Positions 1-8,077 of a stretch of 27,954 nt of DNA are shown here, piece by piece. A program made the position numbers and the translations under genes. Each line of letters starts with the position of its first letter. Position 1 is the first letter of the stretch. Below the pieces are notes generated by a model. The model was not told where the DNA came from and made no database searches. It saw only the letters and a program-made list of their open reading frames with translations. Source of the DNA: CF-161 sp035638495 (GTDB taxonomy: Bacteria; Chloroflexota; Dormibacteria; Dormibacterales; Dormibacteraceae); NCBI GenBank assembly GCA_035638495.1, contig DASQZW010000306.1, positions 1 through 27,954 of the forward strand, written 5' to 3'.

Positions 1-189
1 GTGCACTTCATCCCCGTCCACCTGCACGCGTACTTCCGGACGCTGCTCGGGACCGGAGACGAGCGATTCCCCGGCGCGGACCTGAGCTTCGAGCGTCTCG
101 TCTCACTGCCGCTGTACCCCGGCCTCCGCGACGACCAGGTGGAACGCGTCTGCGCGGAGATCGCCGACATCGGGGCGTCGCTCCGATGA
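1..189 (+). CDS. DegT/DnrJ/EryC1/StrS-family aminotransferase, C-terminal fragment
   Basis: Only the last 62 codons are in the window; the gene starts upstream. The fragment carries the characteristic end of PLP-dependent sugar aminotransferases: HFIPVHLHAYFR followed by a SLPLYPGL block and a short acidic/hydrophobic terminal helix. Family members transfer an amino group from glutamate to a 4-keto or 3-keto nucleotide sugar. The PLP-binding lysine lies outside the window, so activity cannot be judged. Its stop overlaps the ATG of the next gene (ATGA at 186-189). That next gene encodes a nucleotide-sugar dehydratase whose 4-keto-6-deoxy product is a usual substrate of these enzymes, so the two probably act in sequence to make an amino-deoxysugar. 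The family is clear; the exact sugar is unknown. Confidence 0.85.
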   Translation: MHFIPVHLHAYFRTLLGTGDERFPGADLSFERLVSLPLYPGLRDDQVERVCAEIADIGASLR

Positions 190-1658
190 GGGCGGCCCGC
201 GCCAGCGGCGAGCTGATGCGCAGCCTGGTCGTCGGCGCCGGCGAGGCCGGCACGACGCTGGTGCGCGCCCTCCGGCGAATGCCGGAGCTCGGACTGCGGC
301 CCGTGGGGTTCCTCGACGACAACCCGAACAAGAAACGAGCGCAGGGCCTGGCCGTCCTGGGCCCCACCTCCTCGCTGGCCAGCGTCGCGGTGGAGCAGTC
401 GATCGACGTGGTGATCGTCGCGATCCCCAGCCTCCCGCCGGCGGAGATCCGCCGCCTCGGCGAGGCCGCCCTCGCGGCCGGCGCCAGCGTCCGCTACCTG
501 CCCTCGTTCGTGGCCGCGCTGGAGCGCGACGCGCGCATCAGCGATCTCCGCCGGCTGCGGGTCTCCGACCTGCTGGGCAGGAGCGAGCGCCACGTCGTCA
601 GGGCGATCTCGCGCGACACCGTCGCCGGCAGGCGGGTGCTGGTCACCGGCGCGGGCGGCTCGATCGGCGCCGAGCTCAGCAGGCAGGTGGCGTGCTTCGG
701 GCCGGCTGCGCTGTACATGCTCGACCACGACGAGTCCAACCTGCACGGGCTGCAGCTGCAGCTCGAGGGCCACGCCCTGCTGGACAGCGACCGGCTGATC
801 ATCGCGGACATCCGCGACGCGGCGCGCATCCGCCAGGTCTTCGACGCGGTTCGCCCGCAGGTGGTCTTCCACGCCGCCGCGCACAAGCACCTGCCGCTGC
901 TCGAGCTGCACCCGTGCGAGGCGGTCAAGTCGAACGTCATGGGCACCGCCAACCTGGTAGACGCGGCGGTCGAGTCCGGGACCGAGCGCTTCATCCTGAT
1001 CTCCACCGACAAGGCCGCCGACCCGACCTCGGTGCTGGGCGCGACCAAGCGCGTCGCGGAGATGCTCGTTCAGAAGCGGGCCGGCGGTACCACGAGGCTG
1101 GCCTCGGTTCGCTTCGGCAACGTGCTGGGCAGCCGCGGGTCGTTCCTCGCCACCCTCTCCGGCCAGATCGAGAACGGCGACCCGGTGACCGTCACGCACC
1201 CCGACGTGACCCGGTTCTTCATGACCGTGGAGGAGGCGGTCGGGCTGGTCCTGGAGGCGGCTTCGATGGCGGACGCCGGCGAGGTCTTCGTGCTGGACAT
1301 GGGCGATCCGGTGCGCATCATCGACCTCGTCCGCCAGTTCGCCGCTCAGCTCCACGTGGGCGAGGACGACCTCGACATCCGCTTCACCGGCCTGCGGCCC
1401 GGCGAGAAGTTGAACGAGTGCCTGTTCGGTTCCACCGAGGAGCGGACGGCGACCAGCCATCCCCGGATCTGGGCGGCACACACATCGCCGCCGGGGCCGC
1501 CGTTCCCGAAACGACTCGAGCGCCTCCTCGCCGCGGCCCACCAGAACCGCTCGGAGGACGTCCGCCGCGAGCTGGCCGGGCTGCTCGCCGGCTACCGGCC
1601 CAGCGAGTCGGCGGAGGCCGTCGGCGTGCTGGCGACCCCGTACCCGGACGGATTCTGA
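186..1658 (+). CDS. CapD/FlaA1-type nucleotide-sugar 4,6-dehydratase, soluble short form
   Basis: This 490-residue protein has two Rossmann modules. Residues 12-130 form the CoA-binding-like domain found in CapD/WbpM proteins (VVGAGEAG, then FLDDNP). From residue 150 it is an extended SDR dehydratase: GAGGSIG at 155-161, the HAAAHKHLPLLE block, STDKA at 273-277, then GATKR. In characterised family members (for example PglF) the Thr-Asp-Lys of this block is catalytic, and the enzyme converts UDP-GlcNAc to UDP-4-keto-6-deoxy-GlcNAc. Most long CapD/WbpM proteins begin with about four membrane helices; none is present here, so this form should be cytosolic. The ATG overlaps the preceding stop, which supports translational coupling; Met11 at 216 is an alternative start. 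It probably supplies the 4-keto sugar used by the aminotransferase. Confidence 0.9.
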   Translation: MRAARASGELMRSLVVGAGEAGTTLVRALRRMPELGLRPVGFLDDNPNKKRAQGLAVLGPTSSLASVAVEQSIDVVIVAIPSLPPAEIRRLGEAALAAGASVRYLPSFVAALERDARISDLRRLRVSDLLGRSERHVVRAISRDTVAGRRVLVTGAGGSIGAELSRQVACFGPAALYMLDHDESNLHGLQLQLEGHALLDSDRLIIADIRDAARIRQVFDAVRPQVVFHAAAHKHLPLLELHPCEAVKSNVMGTANLVDAAVESGTERFILISTDKAADPTSVLGATKRVAEMLVQKRAGGTTRLASVRFGNVLGSRGSFLATLSGQIENGDPVTVTHPDVTRFFMTVEEAVGLVLEAASMADAGEVFVLDMGDPVRIIDLVRQFAAQLHVGEDDLDIRFTGLRPGEKLNECLFGSTEERTATSHPRIWAAHTSPPGPPFPKRLERLLAAAHQNRSEDVRRELAGLLAGYRPSESAEAVGVLATPYPDGF

Positions 1659-2836
1659 TGGTTCGGGTCGCCCAGGTCGTCACCCGGTTCATCGCCGGCG
1701 CGGGCGGCGTCGCGCTTCGCGGCGCCCTGGCGCTCGACCGGAGCCGGTTCTCGGTGACGGTCCTGGCCGCGGACGGCGGCACCCTCCTCGACCAGGCCGA
1801 GGACGCCGGCCTCGAGGTCGTGCGCCTGCGCCACCTCTGTCCCGAGATCGACCCGCGCGCCGACTGGCTGGCAGCGCACGAGCTCACCGACGAGCTCGGG
1901 AGCCGGGACTTCGACGTGGTCCACACGCACAGCGCGAAGGCGGGAGCGCTCGGCAGGTGGACGGCGCACCGGCTCGGAGTGCCGGCCATCGTGCACACCC
2001 TGCACGGGTTCCCGTTCCACGAGTTCCAGTCACCGGCCCGGCGCTGGGCGTACATCCAGGTCGAGCGCAGGCTCGGCCGCGTCACGAACCGCTTCCTGGC
2101 CATCGGCAGCCAGGTGGCCGCGGACGCGATCCGGCTGGGCATTGCCGGGCCCGAGCAGATCCGCGCGGTCGCCAGCGCGATCGACGCCAGTGCCGGCGCC
2201 GCAGCGAACGGCGGCCGACCGGTCGCGCGCCGGCTCATGGGAGTGCCGGCGGACGCGCCGGTGATCGGGACGGTGGGCCGCCTCGACCATCAGAAGGCGC
2301 CGGCCGACATGGTGGCCGCGTTCGAGCGGCTCTCCCGCCCGGGGGTTCGGTTCGTGTGGATCGGGGGTGGTCCCCTCGAGGCGGCGGTGCGCCGGCTGGT
2401 GGAACGCCGGGGCCTGTCAGCGCGCTTCCTCCTGCTGGGCGAGCGGTCCGACGTGTCGCGGCTGCTGCCGGGCCTCGATGTCTTCGCCTCGTCGAGCCTC
2501 TACGAGGGACTGCCGTGCGCGGTGGTCGAGGCGATGGCGGCCGGGGTCCCGGTCGTGGCCACCGCCGTCAACTCGGTCCCCGAGGTGGTAGTGCCCGGCC
2601 GCACGGGCCTCCTCGTCGCGCCGCGTGCACCCGGCCAGCTCGGCCGCGCCCTCGAGTACCTGTTCGACCTTCCGGCCGAGGCGGCGCGCATGGCCGCGGA
2701 GGCCCGGGTCCACATCGGCGCGCGATTCGACCCGGACGTGCTCGGGCGCGACCTCGAGGAGACGTACGACGCAGCACTGCGGGGCCGGCGGCGTCCGTCC
2801 TCCGCGCCGCTGGCACGGGTCGGGGGAGCGGGATGA
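1658..2836 (+). CDS. Glycosyltransferase family 4 (GT-B fold)
   Basis: This 392-residue GT-B glycosyltransferase has an N-terminal acceptor domain with the usual FDVVHTHSAKAG and HTLHGFPFH blocks. The C-terminal nucleotide-sugar domain contains GTVGRLDHQK and SSSLYEGLPCAVVEAMAAG, which includes the E-x7-E retaining signature of GT4 enzymes. Such enzymes add a sugar from a nucleotide donor to a lipid-linked glycan on the cytoplasmic face of the membrane. The ATG shares one base with the preceding stop (TGATG), so the start is well fixed and the long open frame upstream is not coding. It is the only classical glycosyltransferase in the visible operon, so other transferases probably lie upstream. 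Donor and acceptor cannot be read from sequence. Confidence 0.9.
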   Translation: MVRVAQVVTRFIAGAGGVALRGALALDRSRFSVTVLAADGGTLLDQAEDAGLEVVRLRHLCPEIDPRADWLAAHELTDELGSRDFDVVHTHSAKAGALGRWTAHRLGVPAIVHTLHGFPFHEFQSPARRWAYIQVERRLGRVTNRFLAIGSQVAADAIRLGIAGPEQIRAVASAIDASAGAAANGGRPVARRLMGVPADAPVIGTVGRLDHQKAPADMVAAFERLSRPGVRFVWIGGGPLEAAVRRLVERRGLSARFLLLGERSDVSRLLPGLDVFASSSLYEGLPCAVVEAMAAGVPVVATAVNSVPEVVVPGRTGLLVAPRAPGQLGRALEYLFDLPAEAARMAAEARVHIGARFDPDVLGRDLEETYDAALRGRRRPSSAPLARVGGAG

Positions 2837-3801
2837 CGCGTGCGTGGATCGAGACCGCGGGCCTGCGGCTGTGCGTGGACTGCGCGCTGCCGTGGGCGCT
2901 GCGCCTGGTCGGCGTCGGGGAGGGCTTTGGCGGGCCCGACGCGGCCGGCGACGCCGCGCTCATCCGCGTCGAGGCCGAGCGGCAGCCGTTCGATGTGGCC
3001 GGCTGGGAGCCGCTGACGCGCGGCGCATGGCGCCGGGGCGCCGAGGTCGTCGTCGAGAACGTCGCGACGTCCGGGTTCGACCTGCACCTGCGGGCGGACG
3101 AGCCGCCATCGTTCCGTTTCCGGTGGCGGCCGCCTCTTCGGGACCACGTCGCCTCGATCGCGGCGCGGGCGAGGTTTCGCCTGCTCGTGCGGGCGGCCCT
3201 CGTCCACTATCCCGCGCTCTGGCTGGCCGGGCTGGCCGGCCGGGCGCCCGTGCACGCCGCCTCCTGCACCGCAGGTCGTGTCACGCCGCTGCTGGCCGGC
3301 CCCAGCGGCGTCGGCAAGTCGACGCTGCTGGCGCACGAGCTGAGCTTCGGCGGCCTGTACGCGTCGGACAACGTCAGCGTCTCGGACGGGCACACGGTCT
3401 GGGGCCTGACGGAGCCGGTACGGGTGGAGTCTGAGCGCGGCCCGCGCACCACGCACGGCCGGGTCGAGGTCGCGCCCCCTGGCCGGGTGGCCGCCCTCGT
3501 GCCCGACCGCCTGGTGGTCGTGCGCCGCGGTCTGGACGCGTCTGCGCGGCGGCGTCCGTGCTCGCCGGCCGACGCGGCCAGGTCGCTGGTCACCGGCACG
3601 TACATGGCCGGCGAGCTGCGCCGCTACTGGCCGCTCGCCGCGACCCTCGCGGCCGCAACCGGCCTCGGGCCGGCCACCCCGCGGATCGAGGCGGTCGCGG
3701 AGCGGCTGGCGGCCCGACTGCCCTGTCTGGAGCTGACGCTCCCGTCACGGCCGGGCGCCCGGCTGGCCGCGCTGCTGGAACCGCTGGAGGCAACGGCATG
3801 A
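2833..3801 (+). CDS. HprK-like P-loop protein in a polysaccharide operon
   Basis: This 322-residue protein has a Walker A loop, GPSGVGKST, at 156-164 (Lys162), followed by an SDN/VSDG stretch resembling the metal-binding part of HPr-kinase C-terminal domains. The N-terminal 130 residues have no motif I recognise. HprK-fold proteins without the true HPr-kinase signature are common in bacterial exopolysaccharide and exosortase loci, where their substrates are mostly unknown; classical HprK phosphorylates a serine of HPr. The start is set by an ATGA overlap with the glycosyltransferase, and the gene ends in an ATGA overlap with the RtcB-like gene. A role as a kinase for a sugar or protein partner of the neighbouring RtcB-like protein is possible but is inference only. 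Confidence 0.7.
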   Translation: MTRAWIETAGLRLCVDCALPWALRLVGVGEGFGGPDAAGDAALIRVEAERQPFDVAGWEPLTRGAWRRGAEVVVENVATSGFDLHLRADEPPSFRFRWRPPLRDHVASIAARARFRLLVRAALVHYPALWLAGLAGRAPVHAASCTAGRVTPLLAGPSGVGKSTLLAHELSFGGLYASDNVSVSDGHTVWGLTEPVRVESERGPRTTHGRVEVAPPGRVAALVPDRLVVVRRGLDASARRRPCSPADAARSLVTGTYMAGELRRYWPLAATLAAATGLGPATPRIEAVAERLAARLPCLELTLPSRPGARLAALLEPLEATA

Positions 3802-5231
3802 CGCTGCCCGTGCGGGAAGAGGTCGGCGGCACGTCGAGCCCGGTCGTGTTCGACAGCCCGGACATGCCGGCCGACCCCGGCGTAGTCACCGCCCTGCAGA
3901 ACGAGCTCTGCGACGCGGACCTGGCAGCACCACCGGTGGTGCTGCCGGACTGCTACCAGAAGCCGGTCATGGAGATGCCTTCGAGCATCGCAGTGGCGAC
4001 GTCGCACACCATCCGGATGACCCTGACCAGCGCCGCGCTCAACTGCGGGATGGCCCTCGCGGCACTGGACACGGACCGACCGCCGGAGGGCGCCGTCCAC
4101 CAGTTCTACGACCTGCTGCGCCAGGCCTACCCGCACCCGCCCGGCCGGCGGCCTGTGCTCTCCACGGACGAGGTCGTGCGCTGCGCGGCCGAGGGAGCCC
4201 GGTTCGCGGTCGACCGCTACGAGCTCGATCCGGCCGGGCTGGATCGGATCGAGGAGGGCGGCCGCCTGGACGTGGAGCGGCACGGCGGCGCCGCCCGGGT
4301 GCGGCGCGAGATCGGCGGCATGGCGGCACAGCTGGCGCGGCTGCGCTTCGGGACCGTCGGCCCCAGCACGCACTTCGTGGAGCTGCAGGAGGTCGTCGAG
4401 CTCTTCGACGCCGGCCTCGCCGCCCGGCTCGGCCTGCTGCCCGGCCAGGTCACCGCGCAGTTCCACGGCGGCGACGGCGTGCTCAACATCCAGCTCGGCG
4501 CACGATTTGGACGAAGGCGGGCCGGCAGTCGCGCGCTGCGTGCGGTGATGGCCCTGCAGAAGCCGCTGTACCACGCGGCCGGCGCCCGCTCGGCGCGGCA
4601 GGTGCGCGAGCGGTGGGCCCTGTACTTCGGCGACGGCTGCCCGCCGGTCGACCGGAGCGGGCCGGAGGCGGAACGTCTGATGCTGGCCAACGCGATGGCG
4701 ATGAACTACGCCTTCGCCTACCGGCAGGCCACCTACGCGACGCTACGGGCCCTGGCCCGCCGAACGTTGGGGGCCGCCACCCACCTGGTCGTGGACTCGC
4801 CGCACAACACGGTGTACGAGGAGGACGTCGCGGGCGTGCCCTCCGTCGTGCACCGGCACAATTCGGCCCGGGCCTTTCCGGCCTCGCGGCTGGCGGGCCA
4901 TCCGGTCTTCGGGCAGACGGGCCAGCCGCTGCTGCTGCCGGGAACCAACCGCACCTGCTCGTTCGTCTGCGTCGCCGGCGAGGGCGCCGGGCGCAGCCTG
5001 TTCTCCGCCTGCCACGGCACCGGCAGCATCATCGACAGCTTCGTCCGGCGAGGCCTGTCCGGCCCCGATCGCGAGGGACACGACACCATGCGGTTCGGAT
5101 ACCGGCACCCCGCGCCGGTGCGCGTGCCGCACCTGGACTCCCGGGGGGTCGAGGAGGGATTGCGGATCCTGGTCCGACACGACATCGTGCGGCCGGTCGC
5201 CCGGCTGCGCCCCTTCGCGGTGCTGACGTGA
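3798..5231 (+). CDS. RtcB-like protein (divergent 3'-phosphate RNA ligase fold)
   Basis: This 477-residue protein matches RtcB in motif order and length. Correspondences are: LNCGM (81-85) with the canonical D-I-N/G-C-G; GPSTHFVELQE around His192 with GTLGxGNHFIE; FHGGDG around His223 with HSGSRG; NYAFAYRQ; SPHNTVYEE around His336 with the metal-binding HN; LPGTNRTCSF; ACHGTGS around His406 with SHGAGR, whose His accepts GMP in RtcB; and an ending VARLRPFAVLT like VARLRPxxVVKG. All four histidines and Cys83 are kept. Missing are the Asp before the Cys (Ala80 here), the Asn before the first His (Thr191) and the terminal Lys of VVKG. In RtcB these positions serve metal or guanylate binding, so chemistry or substrate may have changed. 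It sits in the middle of a glycan operon, coupled to kinase-like genes on both sides. Confidence 0.8.
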   Translation: MTLPVREEVGGTSSPVVFDSPDMPADPGVVTALQNELCDADLAAPPVVLPDCYQKPVMEMPSSIAVATSHTIRMTLTSAALNCGMALAALDTDRPPEGAVHQFYDLLRQAYPHPPGRRPVLSTDEVVRCAAEGARFAVDRYELDPAGLDRIEEGGRLDVERHGGAARVRREIGGMAAQLARLRFGTVGPSTHFVELQEVVELFDAGLAARLGLLPGQVTAQFHGGDGVLNIQLGARFGRRRAGSRALRAVMALQKPLYHAAGARSARQVRERWALYFGDGCPPVDRSGPEAERLMLANAMAMNYAFAYRQATYATLRALARRTLGAATHLVVDSPHNTVYEEDVAGVPSVVHRHNSARAFPASRLAGHPVFGQTGQPLLLPGTNRTCSFVCVAGEGAGRSLFSACHGTGSIIDSFVRRGLSGPDREGHDTMRFGYRHPAPVRVPHLDSRGVEEGLRILVRHDIVRPVARLRPFAVLT

Positions 5232-6643
5232 TCGGCGGACTGGAGGCCTGGCGCGTGGTCACCAGCCGGCCGGCGGTCGCGTACCCGGTGCCGCGGCGCG
5301 CCTCCGGCCTGCGGGCGCTGGAGAAGGAGGTACGCGCGCTGCCGTGCGGCACGCCGGTCGTGCTGTGCGACGCATCCCGAGGCCGGCCGCGCCGCTGTCG
5401 CCGCGTCGCCCGGAAGGCCGGCGTCGAGCTCGAGGGCGAGTACCTGACCATCCCGTCGCTGCGCGAGCCGCGCTACCTGGTCGAGGACGCGGCGGAGCCG
5501 CTCGCGTACCTGTGCTCCGAGCTCGCGGTGCTGCCCCTGCGCTCGCCGGCGCTGGCGGCGGCGGGGCTCGCGCTTCGCGTCGCGGGCTCGCTGGGGCTGT
5601 GGCGTCCACTCGCGGCGGCGCTCTCCGGCAGGGTGGCGGTCGGGCTGCCGGCGCCCCCCGGCCCGGCCGCCCTGGCCCGGGCCGTGGCGGCGCGGGTCGG
5701 TGAGCTGGACCTGCGAGCCCTCCTCCTGCTCACGTCCCGCGACCCCAACGCCAAGGTGACGGTCCTCCTCTTCCGGCCCGGCCACCGGCGGCCGGCATAC
5801 GCACTGAAGCTGCCCACGACCGTCCTCGCCGAGACCGCGATCCGGCGCGAGCGGGTCCTGCTCGGGGACCTCCTGCGCTCCGAACTCGGGCCGCTGGCAG
5901 CGACCGTTCCGCGGCCGCTGGCGGAGCTCGACGTGCAGGGCCGCTGTGCGCTCCTGGTGACCGCGGTCGGCGGCTCGCCGATGTTCACGGCGTACCACCG
6001 CTGGCGGCACACTGCCGCGCGATCGTCGGTGAGAGCCGACTTCGACGCCGCCGGGTCCTGGCTCGCAGCGTTCCAGGGCCGGACCGCCGGTCAGGCAGGG
6101 CGGCCGGACGCGCACGGGGCACCGGTGGAGGTGCTGCGCCGGCGCTTCCCGGGGGAGACCGGCGCGCTCAGCAGCCTGGAACGCGTCCACGCCCTCCTGG
6201 CGCGGGCAGCGCGCCCGACCGCCGTGCACGGGGACTTCTGGGCCGGCAACCTGCTGACGACCGGCGGCCGCGTCACGGGGGTCGTCGACTGGGAGGCCGG
6301 CTCCACGCGCGGCGACCCGGTGAGCGACCTGGTCCGGTTCGCGCTGACGTACGCCCTGTACCTCGACCGTCACACGGCCCCGGGCCGCCGCGTGCCCGCC
6401 CACCAGGGGCTGCGCGCAGGCCGCTGGGGAGCCGGGGTCGAATACGCGATCGGGGGAGAGGGCTGGTTCCCGGATCTGTTCCGCGACTTCCTGCGCCGTG
6501 GGCTGGCGCGGCTGGGCGTCGCGCCGGAGCTCTGGCGTCCGGCGGCCCTGGCCGGGCTGGCCGAGATCGCGGCCACGGCCGACCACGAGGGCTTCGCGCG
6601 CCGTCACCTCGAGCTCTTCGGCTCGCTCGCGGAGACGAAGTGA
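5228..6643 (+). CDS. APH/choline-kinase-fold phosphotransferase with N-terminal extension
   Basis: This 471-residue protein starts at GTG, overlapping the previous stop (GTGA). The C-terminal part is an aminoglycoside-phosphotransferase-type kinase: a candidate N-lobe Lys194 in YALKLP, the catalytic HGDFWAGN at 334-341 (Asp336, Asn341), and VVDWEAG with the metal-binding Asp354. Such kinases phosphorylate hydroxyls on small molecules or sugars using ATP or GTP. The first 165 residues are an Ala/Leu/Arg-rich domain I do not recognise. Position in the operon argues against drug resistance and for phosphorylation of a sugar, lipid carrier or other glycan component. The kinase fold is confident; the substrate is unknown. 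Confidence 0.8.
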   Translation: MIGGLEAWRVVTSRPAVAYPVPRRASGLRALEKEVRALPCGTPVVLCDASRGRPRRCRRVARKAGVELEGEYLTIPSLREPRYLVEDAAEPLAYLCSELAVLPLRSPALAAAGLALRVAGSLGLWRPLAAALSGRVAVGLPAPPGPAALARAVAARVGELDLRALLLLTSRDPNAKVTVLLFRPGHRRPAYALKLPTTVLAETAIRRERVLLGDLLRSELGPLAATVPRPLAELDVQGRCALLVTAVGGSPMFTAYHRWRHTAARSSVRADFDAAGSWLAAFQGRTAGQAGRPDAHGAPVEVLRRRFPGETGALSSLERVHALLARAARPTAVHGDFWAGNLLTTGGRVTGVVDWEAGSTRGDPVSDLVRFALTYALYLDRHTAPGRRVPAHQGLRAGRWGAGVEYAIGGEGWFPDLFRDFLRRGLARLGVAPELWRPAALAGLAEIAATADHEGFARRHLELFGSLAETK

Positions 6644-6813
6644 AGGCGGAGAGGGTGCAGATCGGCACGGTCCGCCACCGGCGCCTGCGGCGGCACCACC
6701 GGCGCCTGCGGCGCGCGGTCCTGACGCTGATGGTGGACACGGGCTGGGCGCTCGTCCTCCTGCTCCTCGCCGTCGTCGTCCTGGTCTGGCTTCTGCAGCT
6801 CCGGGGGAGCTGA
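6640..6813 (+). CDS. Small basic single-pass membrane protein
   Basis: A 57-codon gene begins with a GTG that overlaps the kinase stop (GTGA) and ends one base before the GTG of the Wzy-like gene. The product starts MKAERVQIGTV, continues with an Arg/His-rich stretch of two tandem seven-residue units (RHRRLRR, HHRRLRR), and finishes with one strongly hydrophobic segment of about 20 residues ending WLLQLRGS. Predicted topology is N-in with the basic stretch on the cytoplasmic face. Coupling to both neighbours makes it likely to be translated. It could be a small subunit or regulator of the polymerase or flippase; no known family is recognised. Confidence 0.6.
   Translation: MKAERVQIGTVRHRRLRRHHRRLRRAVLTLMVDTGWALVLLLLAVVVLVWLLQLRGS
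6675..6713 (+). repeat. 18-bp tandem direct repeat inside the small membrane-protein gene
   Basis: The same 18 bases (ccaccggcgcctgcggcg) occur at 6675-6692 and 6696-6713, a period of 21 bp or exactly seven codons. The reading frame is kept and a basic seven-residue unit is duplicated. This looks like an in-frame tandem duplication. Confidence 0.85.
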
Positions 6814-6814
6814 C

Positions 6815-8077
6815 GTGGCCGTCGCCACCCGGGCAGTCGCTCGAGGGCTGCACGACCGCACGCTCCCGGTCCCCGGCCACGTGGCGGCCGCCGCGGCGGT
6901 GAGCGTGGCGCTCCTGCCGGTGCTCGTGCCGACCGGGCCGGGCAACTCCTCGCCGGTGGACGTCGCGATCGGGCTGTGCATCGTCGTGACCCTGCTCTGG
7001 GCAGCGCGCTCGCGCGCGTCTCTGCACCTGCCGTACGGGCTCCCGATGGCCACGCTGATCGCGGCCGGCGCGATCGCTGGACTTGCCGGGCCGTTCCCGG
7101 GCCTGAGCCTCCTGCAGCTCGGACAGGACGTCGTGCTCCTGGCCTGGTGCGCGGCGCTGGCCAGCGTGGCCCGCACCCCGCAGGCCATGAGCGTCATCGT
7201 CCGCGCGTGGGGCCTGAGCGCGGTGGTGTGGGCGGCGGTGCTGGTGGGGGCATACGTGGCCGGCATCGACCTGCTGGCCGGGGTCACGGCGCGTGAGGGC
7301 GCGCGCGCCTCGCTGCTGCTGGGCGACCCCAACCTGGCCGCGACGTACTTCTGCGTGTCAATCCTGGTCCTCGGCGCGTCCGGCGTCCTGGCCAGCCGGC
7401 TCCTGCGCTGGCCCGCGTACCTGCTGCTGGTCGCGGCGCTCGTCCTGACCGGCTCGAACGGAGGACTGATCGGGCTGTCGGCGGGGCTCGCGGTCACCCT
7501 GTTGGTCCACGTGGCCCGCCGGTCCGGAATGGTGCCGGCGGTCGCGTTCACGGGCGCGATCCTGGTGGCCGCAGTCGCGATCGCGGCGACCGTCCCCGTC
7601 GACGGCGTGCAGCGCGCGGCACGGGACAGCGGCGTGCCCCTGCTCCGCGACTCGATCGGACGCAGCGACGCCAGCGTCCAGCAGCGGCAGACCCTCATCG
7701 GTGAATCAGCCGGCCTCCTCTTCCAGGGCGGCCTGCTGGGCTGGGGCCCGCGGTCCACGAAAGCGGTGCTGACGACCCAGCAGGCCGCGTACCAGAAGGA
7801 GGCCCACGACGACTACATCGCCGCGGTCGTGGAGCGCGGGATCCTCGGCGGGGTGGGGCTGGTCATGCTGATCTGCGCGATCGCGTTCCGGGTGCGGGCG
7901 GTCCTGCGGAGCCCGCCGCCGCCGGCATTTCGCAGGGCCGTGCCCCACACGGCGCCGCTGGTCGGCGGGGTCGCCGCGGTCGCGGTCCTGGCCACGAACG
8001 AGCAGGTCCTGCACTTCCGTCACGTGTGGGCGCTGCTCGCGATCGTGGCCGCCTATCAGCTGTGGGTGGCCGAGTGA
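6815..8077 (+). CDS. O-antigen polymerase/ligase-like membrane protein (Wzy/WaaL type)
   Basis: This 420-residue polytopic membrane protein has about ten hydrophobic helices. Its main external loop is typical of the O-antigen ligase/polymerase family: GDPNLAATYF, then a loop with QRQTLIGES and GWGPRST, closing with EAHDDYIAAVVERGILG (His331 region). The last resembles the family's HNDYLxxLVExGxxG motif. Such proteins polymerise undecaprenyl-linked repeat units (Wzy) or transfer finished glycan to an acceptor (WaaL-like) outside the membrane. The neighbouring Wzx-like flippase and priming transferase favour a polymerase role. Start is GTG one base after the previous stop; the stop overlaps the next GTG. 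Confidence 0.85.
   Translation: MAVATRAVARGLHDRTLPVPGHVAAAAAVSVALLPVLVPTGPGNSSPVDVAIGLCIVVTLLWAARSRASLHLPYGLPMATLIAAGAIAGLAGPFPGLSLLQLGQDVVLLAWCAALASVARTPQAMSVIVRAWGLSAVVWAAVLVGAYVAGIDLLAGVTAREGARASLLLGDPNLAATYFCVSILVLGASGVLASRLLRWPAYLLLVAALVLTGSNGGLIGLSAGLAVTLLVHVARRSGMVPAVAFTGAILVAAVAIAATVPVDGVQRAARDSGVPLLRDSIGRSDASVQQRQTLIGESAGLLFQGGLLGWGPRSTKAVLTTQQAAYQKEAHDDYIAAVVERGILGGVGLVMLICAIAFRVRAVLRSPPPPAFRRAVPHTAPLVGGVAAVAVLATNEQVLHFRHVWALLAIVAAYQLWVAE

Noticed and set aside
692..1657. Long open frame upstream of and in frame with the GT4 gene
   Set aside because: Arg/Gly/Pro-rich out-of-frame reading of the dehydratase gene; the GT4 N-terminus begins cleanly at the TGATG junction at 1658.
2927..2934. 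CTTTGGCG resembling part of the 23-bp element
   Set aside because: An 8-base match inside the HprK-like coding region without the TTAAGCGG half.
5228..6643. Aminoglycoside resistance gene
   Set aside because: Only the generic APH-fold kinase motifs match, and the gene is embedded and coupled in a polysaccharide operon.
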